Shown: piece by piece, positions 10,003 to 19,592 of the stretch
How the letters are laid out: each line of letters starts with the position of its first letter
How positions within the stretch are numbered: the stretch's first letter is position 1
NCBI GenBank assembly: GCA_030584085.1
Contig: CP129490.1
Coordinates: 2,513,511 to 2,577,510 of the forward strand
Direction: 5' to 3'
DNA: 64,000 nucleotides
Source: Melioribacteraceae bacterium
GTDB taxonomy: Bacteria > Bacteroidota > Ignavibacteria > Ignavibacteriales > Melioribacteraceae
Notes under the pieces: generated by a model
Database searches by the model: none
The model's input: only the letters and a program-made list of their open reading frames with translations
What the model was told of the DNA's origin: nothing
Made by a program: the position numbers and the translations under genes

Positions 10003-11585
10003 ATACTGTAAACTAATTCTCCGTTAAAAATAGTTTTTGCTACTTTTATTTTCTCAATTTCAGTTGATGGTAATTCGAAGGCATTTTCATTTAACATAAT
10101 AAAATCGGCAAGTTTACCGACTTCAATAGATCCTTTTATATTTTCTTCGAACGAAGCATAGGCTGCATCAATTGTGTAAGCATTGATTGCTTGTTCAATT
10201 AATATTTTTTCTTCAGGAATCCAACCATTGGGATTGGCACCGTCTTTTGTTTTTCTGTTAACCGCAATATCGATTCCGTGAATAACATCAAGTGGTGTGA
10301 CAGTCCAATCACTGCCTAGACAAACTTTGATTCCGTTATTAAGTAATGTGTTAACAGCATGCGTACCGTTTAATCTATGTTGACCAATTTTATCCCCAGC
10401 CCAAACTCCGTCATCATACAGCTGAGAAGGCTGCATTGAAGCAATAACATTAAGTTTTTTCATTCTTGTAATATCTTCACTTTTGATATGCTGTACGTGT
10501 TCAATTCTAAACCTTCTATCCCAACTCGGATTTGTATCTACAATCTCCTCAAATACATTAATAACTTCGGAAACAGCCCTGTCACCTATTGCGTGTACTG
10601 CTAATTGAATCTTATTTTTATCAGCAAGCAATGCCCATTCACGAAACTTTCCATCCACCATATAATCGGTCGGTAACCCAGTTGTGGTTGGATCGTCTTT
10701 ATACGGTTCAAAAAACCACGCAGTGTTTGATCCCAGAGTACCATCTGCAAATGCTTTTACTCCCGAGCTTCTGATATATTCATTTTTAATTTCATTGAAT
10801 ACATTACCATCGATCAATCTTTTAACTTGGCTTATTGGATGAATACAATTTATACGTAATTTTAATTTCTGTTCTGCATAAGATTTTTTGTAAAGTTGAT
10901 AATGCTCCGGTTCGGTTATGTCATGAACTGATGTAATGCCATTAATATGTGCTTCTTTTTGTGCAGCAGACATCGCATTACCTAATTCGTATTCTAAAGG
11001 TGCGGGAATTAATTTTGATACCAAATTCATTGCGGTATCTTTAAGAACTCCGGTTGGTTCACCGGTTTCATCTTTTATTATTTGTCCCCCCTCCGGTGCT
11101 TGTGTGTTCTTATTTATCCCGGCTAATTTTAAAGCAGCGGAATTAACAAGAGCAGTGTGTATATCAACTCTTGTTAAATAAATCGGTTTATCTGTAAGAT
11201 CATCAATCCATTCCTTAGTGGGAAGTACTTTTGTATCAAATTGTAAGTGATTCCAATTTCCGCCTGTAACCCAATCGGATTTAGTATTTGCTAAGAATTC
11301 CTTTAGAGAATTTCTAAAATCCTCTTTCGATTTGACCTTTCCCAAATTTAATTTTGTTAAACTCAAGCCGCCAATTATCAAATGAACATGGGAATCAATA
11401 AAGCCGGGAAGTACAAGTTTCCCTTCTAGATCATGCAGATCAAATTGATTACCAGTTATTTTTTTTGCTTCATCATTACTTCCCACAAATAATATTCTAT
11501 TTCCTTCTGTAACAATTGATTCGGCCCACTTTTGTTTGTGATTTGCTGTATAAATTTTCCCATTTGACCAAATTTTCTTTTTCAT
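9999..11585 (-). CDS. YtcJ-type metal-dependent amidohydrolase
   Basis: The 528-residue protein belongs to the amidohydrolase superfamily, YtcJ group. The metal site begins with HVH (His66, His68) in FIDSHVHL. Further ligand regions are AVHAIGDRA and RIEHVQH, and the late catalytic Asp is in LGSDWTVTPLD. It should hydrolyse an amide or imine bond of a small molecule, but the substrate cannot be read from the sequence. No signal peptide is visible, so it is probably cytoplasmic. Its stop overlaps the stop of the convergent reductase gene by 4 bases, with no terminator between them. Confidence 0.88.
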   Translation of the reverse strand: MKKKIWSNGKIYTANHKQKWAESIVTEGNRILFVGSNDEAKKITGNQFDLHDLEGKLVLPGFIDSHVHLIIGGLSLTKLNLGKVKSKEDFRNSLKEFLANTKSDWVTGGNWNHLQFDTKVLPTKEWIDDLTDKPIYLTRVDIHTALVNSAALKLAGINKNTQAPEGGQIIKDETGEPTGVLKDTAMNLVSKLIPAPLEYELGNAMSAAQKEAHINGITSVHDITEPEHYQLYKKSYAEQKLKLRINCIHPISQVKRLIDGNVFNEIKNEYIRSSGVKAFADGTLGSNTAWFFEPYKDDPTTTGLPTDYMVDGKFREWALLADKNKIQLAVHAIGDRAVSEVINVFEEIVDTNPSWDRRFRIEHVQHIKSEDITRMKKLNVIASMQPSQLYDDGVWAGDKIGQHRLNGTHAVNTLLNNGIKVCLGSDWTVTPLDVIHGIDIAVNRKTKDGANPNGWIPEEKILIEQAINAYTIDAAYASFEENIKGSIEVGKLADFIMLNENAFELPSTEIEKIKVAKTIFNGELVYSI

Positions 11586-11679
11586 TCATTCTCATTTTTA
11601 TTTTGATAACAATAAATTTACAAGCAATAATCGTGTGATTTTCATAAAATTGCAAACAGAACTGAAACTTGGAGTTAAA

Positions 11680-12177
11680 ATGGCAAAGAAAAAAAGACCA
11701 TCATGGGATCAATATTTCTTAAAAGAAGCAATGTTAGTTTCGGAACGCGCAACTTGTCCTCGTATGCATTGTGGTTGTGTACTCGTGCGTGATAAAAGAA
11801 TCTTATCAACCGGATACAATGGATCAATTCCGGGAGGTAAACACTGCGAGGATGTTGGATGCTGGATTGTTGATAATCATTGTATCAGAACAATTCACGC
11901 TGAGATGAACGCACTTCTTCAATGCTCAGTTCATGGAATAAGCACTCAAGGAGCAACAGCATATGTAACAAATATGCCTTGTACCAATTGTGCAAAATCA
12001 TTAATTGCCGCAGGAATCAAAGAAGTTGTAATCTTTTCGGATTATCATGATACTCAAGCTGAAGAATTCTTCAAAATGGGTAAAGTAAAATTGCGAAGAT
12101 TGAAAATGCCGAATACCACAATCGAGTATGATTTAGGATCATTTTCATCAGCCAAAAAAAGCAGAAAAAGTAAGTAA
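11680..12177 (+). CDS. Deoxycytidylate (dCMP) deaminase
   Basis: The protein (165 residues from the chosen start) is a zinc-dependent cytidine/deoxycytidylate deaminase. The catalytic HAE motif is in TIHAEMNAL and the second zinc half-site in MPCTNCAKSL. Extra His/Cys residues in the region GGKHCEDVGCWIVDNHC are typical of ComEB-like dCMP deaminases. It should convert dCMP to dUMP for thymidylate synthesis. I chose the ATG at 11680 because GGAG lies 5 bases upstream and the protein then begins like its relatives with a basic KKKRPSWD; an upstream in-frame ATG at 11635 would add 15 unlikely residues. The C-terminal end is a short basic tail. Confidence 0.9.
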   Translation: MAKKKRPSWDQYFLKEAMLVSERATCPRMHCGCVLVRDKRILSTGYNGSIPGGKHCEDVGCWIVDNHCIRTIHAEMNALLQCSVHGISTQGATAYVTNMPCTNCAKSLIAAGIKEVVIFSDYHDTQAEEFFKMGKVKLRRLKMPNTTIEYDLGSFSSAKKSRKSK

Positions 12178-12241
12178 TTGCCGATTTACCACGATTTTCT
12201 ACTACTAAATCCTTATATTTCAAGGTTTTAGAGAATATATT

Positions 12242-14386
12242 ATGCGTCTGACAAAGGAATATCTGAAAAAATATTATCGCCCGAAAAATTTCGTAAATCG
12301 CGATCTAAGCTGGGTTGAATTTAATCGAAGAGTTCTGGAAGAAGCAATTAACCCAGATCTCCCATTATTAGATAAAGTGAAATTCATTTCAATCTTCTTT
12401 TCCAACCTAGATGAATTTTACATGATTCGTGTTGCCGGAATTAAAGATCAGGTTGTAGCAAAAATTATTGATCCGACTATTGACGGATTGACACCTCTTC
12501 AGGAATTACGCGCCATAGAAAAAGAAGTTCGCCCGATGATTGAAACCATTTATGATTTATGGCGAAACGAAATTGTTCCATCTTTAAGAGAAAATAATGT
12601 TCATATTCTGAACCTTGACAAACTTCCAAAAGAAGAACAAAGACTATTATCAGAATATTTTAACAAAGAAATCTATCCGGTATTAACACCATTAGCTTTT
12701 GATCCCGGGAGACCTTTTCCTTATATCTCAAACTTGAGTTTGAGTTTTGCAATTCTTGTAAAAAAGCCGAATGGCGAAGAGCATTTTGCAAGAGTTAAAG
12801 TGCCAAGTATATTACCGCAATTAATAAGAATTGACGATATTATTAAACCGACAAAAAAAGGAAGTAATGGTCAATTCTCAGCTAAATTTATTTGGCTTGA
12901 TGAATTAATAAAGAAAAATATGCAAACACTTTTCCCCGGACTTCAAATACTCGACGCACATAGGTTCAGAATAACTCGTGACACAGATATGGAAATTCAG
13001 GAAGATGAAGCCGATGATTTACTCGAAGTGATTGAAGAAAATATTCGTCAACGCAGATTTGGTTCTGTTGTTCGATTAGAAGTCGAAAAAGATATTCCGA
13101 AATTCATGTTAAACACGCTTACAGAGAATTTAGAAATAACCGAGGATGATATACATATAATTAACGGTCCCCTTGGTTTAAGCAGTGTTATGCAATTATA
13201 TGATCTCCCATTGCATCATTTAAAGGAACCTCCTTTCCATCCGGTAATTCCTCGTGAATTTGAAGAAGAGGAAGAAAATATTTTTCAGAAAATTTCTAAA
13301 GGTGATATTTATCTTCATCATCCGTACGATTCATTTACACCTGTTGTTGATTTTGTAAAGCAAGCTTCAAAAGATCCTGATGTGCTTGCGATTAAACAAA
13401 CACTCTATCGTGTTGGCTCTAATTCTCCTATTGTAAAATATCTTATTGAAGCCGCGGAGCGAAAAAAGCAAGTTGCTGTTCTGGTTGAATTGAAAGCGAG
13501 ATTTGACGAAGAGAATAATATCTTTTGGGCCCGTGAACTTGAAAAAGCAGGAGTGCATGTTGTTTACGGATTGGTTGGTTTAAAAACACATTCAAAAATG
13601 ACAATGGTCGTAAGAAAAGAAGCAGATGGTGTTAAACGATACGTTCATCTCGGTACCGGGAATTATAATCCAACCACAGCTAAACTTTATACCGATCTTG
13701 GATTATTTACGATTAATCCTGAAATCTGTGCGGATGTCTCTGAAGTTTTTAATTATTTAACTGGTTATTCCGAGCAAAAGAGATACAGACATTTATTTGT
13801 TTCACCAATCAATACACGTCAAAGTTTTCTAAGATTAATTGAAAGAGAAATTGATAACGTTAACAATGGTAAACTGGGAAGAATAATATTCAAAATGAAT
13901 TCTCTTGTTGATCCATTATTAATTTCATCACTTTACGAAGCTTCTAAACGCGGTGTAAAAATAGATATGATCATTCGCGGAATTTGTTGTTTACTTCCGC
14001 AAGTACCTGGCTTAAGTGAAAATATAAGAGTTATCAGTATCGTGGGAAGATTCTTGGAACACAGCCGTGCTTATTATTTCTATAATGGCGGGGATGAAGA
14101 ATTGTATCTGAGTAGTGCCGATTTAATGCCAAGAAATTTAGATAGAAGAGTTGAAGTTACTTTTCCGGTTTATGACAAAAAAATAAAACAAGAAATTATT
14201 GAAAAACTTTTACTCACAGGAATAAAAGATAATCAGAAAGCGCGTGTTATTTTACCGAACGGGCGACATGCATTTAATCATCCGGTTGTTGGTGAAGAAA
14301 AAATTAATCTTCAAGAATACTTAATGGAAAAAGCGAGCGGTAAGGTTCACAAGCTAGTGAGAAGAGAAAAAGTTAAAAAAGACTAG
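12242..14386 (+). CDS. ppk1: Polyphosphate kinase 1
   Basis: The 714-residue protein makes inorganic polyphosphate from ATP. The N-terminal domain begins with the family sequence [16 protein letters not shown]. The autophosphorylated histidine is His450 in LKTHSKM and the second catalytic histidine is His607 in LEHSRAYYF. Phospholipase-D-like halves ([11 protein letters not shown] and [10 protein letters not shown]) are intact. The stop codon shares the four bases CTAG with the stop of the convergent feoB permease gene. No exopolyphosphatase (ppx) lies beside it. Confidence 0.96.
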   Translation: MRLTKEYLKKYYRPKNFVNRDLSWVEFNRRVLEEAINPDLPLLDKVKFISIFFSNLDEFYMIRVAGIKDQVVAKIIDPTIDGLTPLQELRAIEKEVRPMIETIYDLWRNEIVPSLRENNVHILNLDKLPKEEQRLLSEYFNKEIYPVLTPLAFDPGRPFPYISNLSLSFAILVKKPNGEEHFARVKVPSILPQLIRIDDIIKPTKKGSNGQFSAKFIWLDELIKKNMQTLFPGLQILDAHRFRITRDTDMEIQEDEADDLLEVIEENIRQRRFGSVVRLEVEKDIPKFMLNTLTENLEITEDDIHIINGPLGLSSVMQLYDLPLHHLKEPPFHPVIPREFEEEEENIFQKISKGDIYLHHPYDSFTPVVDFVKQASKDPDVLAIKQTLYRVGSNSPIVKYLIEAAERKKQVAVLVELKARFDEENNIFWARELEKAGVHVVYGLVGLKTHSKMTMVVRKEADGVKRYVHLGTGNYNPTTAKLYTDLGLFTINPEICADVSEVFNYLTGYSEQKRYRHLFVSPINTRQSFLRLIEREIDNVNNGKLGRIIFKMNSLVDPLLISSLYEASKRGVKIDMIIRGICCLLPQVPGLSENIRVISIVGRFLEHSRAYYFYNGGDEELYLSSADLMPRNLDRRVEVTFPVYDKKIKQEIIEKLLLTGIKDNQKARVILPNGRHAFNHPVVGEEKINLQEYLMEKASGKVHKLVRREKVKKD

Positions 14387-15798
14387 CTTAACATTCGCCA
14401 AATCTGTGCTACAAAAAATGTTAAAGTAAATCCCATCGCTATTGGCAGTAAAGCAGAAACTACCGTCCATTTGACACTTTTTGTTTCTTTATATATTGTA
14501 AATAATGTTGTTGAACAAGGATTATGCAATAAACTAAACAACATTAATGATACTCCGGTTAACGCTGTCCATCCACCACCGTATAAAATTTGTGCAGTCT
14601 CATTTACGGATTCGAGTTCAAACATAACACCTGCACCTGAGCCAACACCAGCAAGACTTGCTGTGGTTACAGTAAGCATCAGTATTGTTGGAATAACTAT
14701 TTCGTTTGCCGGAATCGCAATAATATATGCAAGAAGAATTATTCCATTTAATCCAAATAGTATTGCGAATGGATTTGACCAATTGATGAAAAGTTCGGCA
14801 ATTGTTAATTCACCAATAGAAATATTTGACACCAGCCATATAACTAATCCTGCCGGAATTGCAAAAATAATTGCACGCCACAAAACAAAAATAGTTCTAT
14901 CAATAAGAGATGTATAAAGAGTCTGTAATAATCTTGGTGGTCTGTAAGGTGGAAGTTCCAAACTAAACGCGGATGCTTCACCTTTTAAGACGGTATTTGA
15001 TAATCCCCAAGAAACAATAAGACTAAACACAACCCCCAGAACGGCAATCCCGACTACTGCTGCCGCAGAAACAATCCCGGCTAAATGAGCAGGAACAGCG
15101 CCTCCTATAAAAATAGTAGCAATCAAAATTTGTGTTGGCCATCTACCGTTACAAAGTGAAAAATTATTTGTGATTATCGCAATTAATCTTTCCCGAGGAC
15201 TATCAATGATTCTTGTTGCAATAATTCCCGCAGCGTTACAACCGAAACCCATACTCATAGTTAACGCTTGTTTCCCGTGTGCACCGACTTTCTTATAGAG
15301 ATTGTCCATATTGAACGCAACTCGGGGTAAATAACCGAAATCTTCAAGTAAAGTAAACAACGGGAAAAAAATTGCCATAGGAGGAAGCATCACTGCGACA
15401 ACCCAAGCCAAAGCTAAATATGCGCCGTCAATAAGTAAGCCATTTAACCAAATCGGTAAACCTATTTCAGTTCCAAAACTTTTTAATAAAGGATGAATTG
15501 TATCAACAAGTAGAGACGCTAATAAACCGGAAGGAACATTTGATCCTTCAACAGTTATCCAGAATACAACTGCAAGAAGTAAAAACATTATTGGGAAACC
15601 TGTCCAACGACTTGTAACTAACCGGTCTAAAATTTGATCGAATTTATACTTTTTATCCTCACCTTCGTGTTTCACAACTTTTGATGCAATCTGTCCAGCA
15701 TCTTTGTAAAGTGATTCGATAATATGATCATGGAAATTCTCACCTATCTCCCATCTAAGATCATCAGCTTGTTTTAATATATAATCTCTGCTGCTCAT
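14383..15798 (-). CDS. feoB: FeoB permease half (split ferrous iron transporter)
   Basis: The 471-residue protein is the membrane part of FeoB, with about eight to ten hydrophobic segments and no GTPase domain. Two conserved gate regions are recognisable. The first is [13 protein letters not shown] followed by FSLCNGRWP, equivalent to the Cys-containing gate of whole FeoB. The second is [16 protein letters not shown]. Together with the 266-residue GTPase encoded just upstream it makes 737 residues, the usual FeoB size. It is in the same frame as the GTPase, separated by a TAG, four codons and then this ATG. AGGA 6 bases before the ATG supports independent initiation. It should move Fe(II) across the inner membrane. 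Confidence 0.9.
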   Translation of the reverse strand: MSSRDYILKQADDLRWEIGENFHDHIIESLYKDAGQIASKVVKHEGEDKKYKFDQILDRLVTSRWTGFPIMFLLLAVVFWITVEGSNVPSGLLASLLVDTIHPLLKSFGTEIGLPIWLNGLLIDGAYLALAWVVAVMLPPMAIFFPLFTLLEDFGYLPRVAFNMDNLYKKVGAHGKQALTMSMGFGCNAAGIIATRIIDSPRERLIAIITNNFSLCNGRWPTQILIATIFIGGAVPAHLAGIVSAAAVVGIAVLGVVFSLIVSWGLSNTVLKGEASAFSLELPPYRPPRLLQTLYTSLIDRTIFVLWRAIIFAIPAGLVIWLVSNISIGELTIAELFINWSNPFAILFGLNGIILLAYIIAIPANEIVIPTILMLTVTTASLAGVGSGAGVMFELESVNETAQILYGGGWTALTGVSLMLFSLLHNPCSTTLFTIYKETKSVKWTVVSALLPIAMGFTLTFFVAQIWRMLS

Positions 15799-15810
15799 AC
15801 TAATTCCTAT

Positions 15811-16611
15811 CTATGCTACTTGCTGTGAAGCAATTAATGAAACACTTTTTATGTTACCAAGTTCACCTGTCTTTACAGCATTGATAATTGATTGATCACC
15901 TTCCAATAACCTCATTGCAACCCAGCGAGCATTTGGTAGTTCGGGAAATTCTTTCAAAATATTTTTTGTTATTTCTTCAACAACTTGCGACACTTTGTTG
16001 GATATGTTTTTAACACGATAAGGCTTGCATACATATTTGCCCGTTGCTACTTCATTAATTTTATTTATCAATTCGTCCATTCCAATTTTTTGACGAGCTG
16101 CAGCGGGGACTACTGGAATGCCAAGTTCTCGTGAAAGTGATCGATGATCAATTTCTATTTTATGCCTTTTAGCTTCATCAATTAAATTTAGACATAACAC
16201 AGCTCTGTCGGTAATTTCTAAAACTTGCAAAACAAGATTAAGATTTCGTTCAAGTCTTGTTGCATCAACAACAATAACCGTTACATCCGGCTGCCCGAAT
16301 AAAATAAAATCTCTCGCAACTTCTTCATCAGTACTTGTTGATAAGAGTGAGTATGTTCCGGGTAAATCGATTAATTTATATTTTGTGTTGTTTACTGCGA
16401 AAGCACCTTCCGCGCGAGTGACAGTTTTGCCAGGCCAGTTACCGGTGTGTTGTCTTAAACCAGTTAGATTGTTGAATACAGTACTTTTTCCGGTGTTTGG
16501 ATTTCCAGCAAGAGCCACTACATAGTCGAACCCCGACATATTAATACCGAGTTTAACCAGATTATCAATATTATGTGCTGGACAATTTTCGCAATTATGT
16601 ATATCAACCAT
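15811..16611 (-). CDS. feoB: FeoB GTPase half (split ferrous iron transporter)
   Basis: The 266-residue protein is the cytosolic G domain of FeoB plus its helical GDI-like domain. G1 is GNPNTGKST (36-44), the G2 threonine is in TGNWPGKTVT, G3 is DLPGTYSL and G4 is NLID in place of the common NMxD. A cysteine pair, CENC (7-10), lies at the extreme N-terminus, as in many FeoB proteins. It ends at a TAG and the permease half starts 12 bases later in the same frame. Its start overlaps the end of the DtxR-FeoA fusion gene by 8 bases. It should drive or gate Fe(II) uptake together with the permease. Confidence 0.9.
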   Translation of the reverse strand: MVDIHNCENCPAHNIDNLVKLGINMSGFDYVVALAGNPNTGKSTVFNNLTGLRQHTGNWPGKTVTRAEGAFAVNNTKYKLIDLPGTYSLLSTSTDEEVARDFILFGQPDVTVIVVDATRLERNLNLVLQVLEITDRAVLCLNLIDEAKRHKIEIDHRSLSRELGIPVVPAAARQKIGMDELINKINEVATGKYVCKPYRVKNISNKVSQVVEEITKNILKEFPELPNARWVAMRLLEGDQSIINAVKTGELGNIKSVSLIASQQVA

Positions 16612-17632
16612 TTACTATACCTTTCTTAGAAATAAATATCTGATCAGCTTGAGCTTTTCTTAAAGCAACCATGGAGCCTCTTACCGAATAAGCAATTGGA
16701 TCTTTGCCGGCACTTTCCATCTCATATCTAATTTTAGTACCGTTAACAATTCCAAGATCCATGATTCTTCTGCGCTGTTGACCACGGCAAGCTTTTGAAA
16801 TGCCGATAACTTCGGCTTCTTCTCCAGCTTTTAATGAGCTTAATGTTGGTGTATCTTTCTTAAAATCTTCACTTTTACTTTCCGGCATAACAGTTAGATT
16901 CGATGCAATCAAAGGAGATAATAAAATTTCTTCACCTTCAGCAATAAACTTTATTTTGTCTTTAGAATTTTCCAAAATTCTAATTTGCATACCAAGGTGA
17001 ATACCGCTTGCAACAATTTGTGAGTATACAGAATTCGGTTCATCTTCAATGTGCACTATTCTAGCAAGCTGACCAATATCCAATTTTAAAATTGAAACCC
17101 CACGCTTTTCCTTTATAATGCCATCAGAACTTGGTATCGGATCACCGTGTGGATCAACAACAGGATTGCCAATTTGGGCAGCAAGCACATTTGCTTGCTC
17201 TTCTGTTAAATGATGTTCTCTTTCCTCAGCTTGAGCATGCCATTCTGTTTCGCGCAAACTTGTTTGGTCGGCTAGGTACCTTTCCCAAAGCCGATGAATT
17301 CGAATTACACGTAGAGCATAGGATCTACCTTCTTGAGTTAAAGTCACTTTGTCAGTCTTTGCATAAACTAATCCCATCTCAGCTAATTTAGAAATTAACT
17401 TTGCTGCTTTATCAGATGTAATATTCAAATTGCCGGCAATACTGTTTAAACTGCTCTGAGCCTGATTGTACTCACAATCGTATATGTGTTTCAACGAATC
17501 TTCAATCAAAACTCTTGTTGAATTCTGCTTGCTCTTTTTAAAGTAATGGATTAATCCTTTCCCAGGATAAAACAGAATAACGATCACTGAGAGAATTAAT
17601 AAACCCAGAAAAATTAAATAGCTCGGTTCCAT
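16604..17632 (-). CDS. Membrane-anchored DtxR-family regulator fused to FeoA domains
   Basis: The 342-residue protein is an unusual fusion. Residues about 4-24 form one membrane segment. A DtxR/MntR winged-helix domain follows (about 42-115), then the metal-binding dimerisation domain, with HRLWERYL, EWHAQAEEREH and DPHGDPIP (about 113-165). The region 175-250 looks like the SH3-like domain of DtxR proteins. Residues about 262-340 are a second SH3-like domain resembling FeoA (GRGQQRRRIMDLGI-type motif, here CRGQQRRRIMDLG). The metal ligand set has Glu rather than Cys, as in MntR. The gene lies between a soluble DtxR paralogue and feoB. It may link metal sensing at the membrane to FeoB through its FeoA domain, which is inferred. 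Confidence 0.82.
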   Translation of the reverse strand: MEPSYLIFLGLLILSVIVILFYPGKGLIHYFKKSKQNSTRVLIEDSLKHIYDCEYNQAQSSLNSIAGNLNITSDKAAKLISKLAEMGLVYAKTDKVTLTQEGRSYALRVIRIHRLWERYLADQTSLRETEWHAQAEEREHHLTEEQANVLAAQIGNPVVDPHGDPIPSSDGIIKEKRGVSILKLDIGQLARIVHIEDEPNSVYSQIVASGIHLGMQIRILENSKDKIKFIAEGEEILLSPLIASNLTVMPESKSEDFKKDTPTLSSLKAGEEAEVIGISKACRGQQRRRIMDLGIVNGTKIRYEMESAGKDPIAYSVRGSMVALRKAQADQIFISKKGIVNG

Positions 17633-17633
17633 T

Positions 17634-18296
17634 TCATTTTACCTTTACTAAAAAAACATTTGATGCTGCGAATTCACTTAATGAATGTCGCTCGGAATCA
17701 ACTTGTATTATTACAGAATTATCGAACGATAATTTCTCAACTATCTCGATTTCTTTGGATAAACTGATTCCAATTTTTGTTAAGTACTTGATTAAATCAT
17801 TATTCTTATCGTTTACTCTTCCAACTTTATATTTCTTTCCTACCGATGCTTTTGCTAGTTCAACAACTTCGGGTGCACTTGGCAGTAAGCCATTTTTCTG
17901 TGGAATCGGGTCACCATGTGGATCAAATTTTGGGAATCCAAGATACTCATCAATTTTATCAATCAGATGATCTGATGTAGAGTGTTCTAAATTTTCAGCC
18001 TCATCATGAACCTCGCTCCAAGACAATCCAAGAACCTGAATTAAAAACAATTCCCACAATCGATGCCTTCGAATAACTTTAAGTGCAATTTTTTTACCCT
18101 CACCTGTTAATTCCATTCCTTTATACTTTGCATAATTTATCAATCCTTCATCTGATAATTTTCTTGCCATATCACTAATTGCTGCATTTGAAATCTCCAG
18201 ATTCTCAGCTAATGCTGATGTTGTCGCGCCGGAGCCATCTTCCTTGCTTTTGTTATAAACTGCTTTTAAATAATTTTCTTTTGATATTGTCGGCAT
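17634..18296 (-). CDS. DtxR/MntR-family metal-dependent repressor
   Basis: The 220-residue protein has the full DtxR layout: a winged helix (1-70), a dimerisation and metal-binding domain (about 70-140) and an SH3-like C-terminal domain (about 150-220). Metal ligands are read from EVHDEAENLEH, where Glu replaces the Cys of DtxR/IdeR, as in MntR. DPHGDPIP is also present. I chose the ATG at 18296, giving MPTISKENYLKAVY, which matches how family members begin. An earlier in-frame ATG at 18347 would place the start inside the candidate promoter and operator. It is the first gene of the feo operon and is likely self-regulating through the palindrome upstream. Confidence 0.9.
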   Translation of the reverse strand: MPTISKENYLKAVYNKSKEDGSGATTSALAENLEISNAAISDMARKLSDEGLINYAKYKGMELTGEGKKIALKVIRRHRLWELFLIQVLGLSWSEVHDEAENLEHSTSDHLIDKIDEYLGFPKFDPHGDPIPQKNGLLPSAPEVVELAKASVGKKYKVGRVNDKNNDLIKYLTKIGISLSKEIEIVEKLSFDNSVIIQVDSERHSLSEFAASNVFLVKVK

Positions 18297-18319
18297 AATT
18301 TTAGTAAATTTTATTCTAA

Positions 18320-18347
18320 AGTTAAGCATACTTAAATTTATTTTCAA
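18320..18347 (-). promoter_or_regulatory. Candidate DtxR/MntR operator with promoter elements
   Basis: The inverted repeat TTAAG-CATA-CTTAA lies at 18322-18335, about 26-39 bases upstream of the regulator ATG. On the minus strand a TTGAAA (18342-18347) could act as a -35 element, so the palindrome would sit between it and a -10. The arms resemble the AT-rich half-sites bound by DtxR/MntR proteins. This is a reading of the sequence only. Confidence 0.4.
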
Positions 18348-18474
18348 GCCGGCAATAAAATAATTATTTACTTTAATTTGTTCGAATTAATTATCAGAGA
18401 ATACGTTTGTCTTAGAAAGTGATTTTGGATTTTGTTAATTTAGTGGTTCATATTTTTGATGAAAGGAGTATAAC

Positions 18475-19581
18475 ATGACCGATTTAATGAAAGGTGACGT
18501 TTTAGATGCCTTAAGTAAGGTGATCGATCCGGAAGAAAAGAAAGATTTAGTTAGTGCAGGTAAAATAAAAGACATATCAATTGATAAAAATAATGTAAAA
18601 GTTTTATTAACTATCTCTTCCCCAGCTCATCATGTGAAGAATAAATTAGAATCATCTATCAACGAATCACTCACAAAAAATATAAATGATATTGGCAATA
18701 TCACGGTTGAATTTCAATCTTCACCACAAATGAATATTTCACAACCTCAAAAAGAAAAAATTCTAGAGAATGTTAAATACACAATCGCTGTTGCAAGCGG
18801 TAAAGGTGGAGTTGGTAAAAGTACAGTCGCCGTTAACTTGGCGGTAGCTCTCGGTAAAATGGGTTACAAGGTAGGTTTACTTGATGCCGATATTTATGGA
18901 CCCAGTATTCCCTTAATGCTGGGGATAAATGAAAAACCCAAAATTTACCAGGACACAAAAACAGCAAAAATGCTTCCGTTGGAAAATTATGGCATTAAAG
19001 TTATGTCAATTGGTTTTTTACTTGATGATAATGCGCCTGTTATTTGGCGTGGACCGATGGCAAGCGGTGCGGTTAAGCAATTTATGAGTGATGTAATGTG
19101 GGATGAATTAGATTATTTAATTTTTGATTTACCTCCGGGAACCGGTGATATTCAATTAACTCTTGTGCAGACCATTCCTCTCTCCGGTTCGGTAATTGTT
19201 ACTACACCTCAGGAGGTATCACTGATTGACGCACGTAAAGGGCTAAAAATGTTTGAACGGGTCAATGTGCCGGTGTTTGGAATAATTGAGAATATGAGCT
19301 ATTTTATTGCACCGGATACCGGTACTAAATATGATATATTTGGAACCGGTGGTGGACAAAAATTTGCTGAAGATTTTAATGTAAACTTTCTCGGTGGTAT
19401 CCCAATTGATCCGAGAATTAGAGAGGGCGGAGACAAAGGGAAACCTATTGTTTACGATACACCTGATTCCGAAAATGCAAAATCAATTCTTTCAATAGCA
19501 GAAAATTTAGTTAAAGAAGCAGAGAAATCAGGATTAAAGGGCAAGCCCGAGATAGAAATATTATTGGGCAATGATAATTAA
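18475..19581 (+). CDS. Mrp/ApbC-type P-loop ATPase (Fe-S cluster carrier family)
   Basis: The 368-residue protein has an N-terminal MIP18/DUF59 domain (about 5-85) and a Mrp/NBP35-type ATPase domain with a deviant Walker A, SGKGGVGKST (about 107-116), and DLPPGTGD. The family carries or loads iron-sulfur clusters. The usual CxxC after ENMSYF is absent here (the sequence reads IAPDTG), and I find no cysteine anywhere in the protein. The start is firm, with AAAGGAG 7 bases upstream of the ATG. The nfu gene starts 11 bases after its stop, which supports an Fe-S role, and tpiA follows. Confidence 0.92.
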   Translation: MTDLMKGDVLDALSKVIDPEEKKDLVSAGKIKDISIDKNNVKVLLTISSPAHHVKNKLESSINESLTKNINDIGNITVEFQSSPQMNISQPQKEKILENVKYTIAVASGKGGVGKSTVAVNLAVALGKMGYKVGLLDADIYGPSIPLMLGINEKPKIYQDTKTAKMLPLENYGIKVMSIGFLLDDNAPVIWRGPMASGAVKQFMSDVMWDELDYLIFDLPPGTGDIQLTLVQTIPLSGSVIVTTPQEVSLIDARKGLKMFERVNVPVFGIIENMSYFIAPDTGTKYDIFGTGGGQKFAEDFNVNFLGGIPIDPRIREGGDKGKPIVYDTPDSENAKSILSIAENLVKEAEKSGLKGKPEIEILLGNDN

Positions 19582-19592
19582 AGGAGTACATT

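Noticed and set aside
14471-14917. A 148-codon plus-strand open frame antisense to the feoB permease gene
   Set aside because: The minus strand carries the conserved FeoB gate motifs across the same bases, and the plus-strand product has no recognisable domain.
18297-18347. Longer form of the DtxR/MntR regulator starting at 18347
   Set aside because: The added 17 residues do not match the family start and would overlap the likely promoter and operator.
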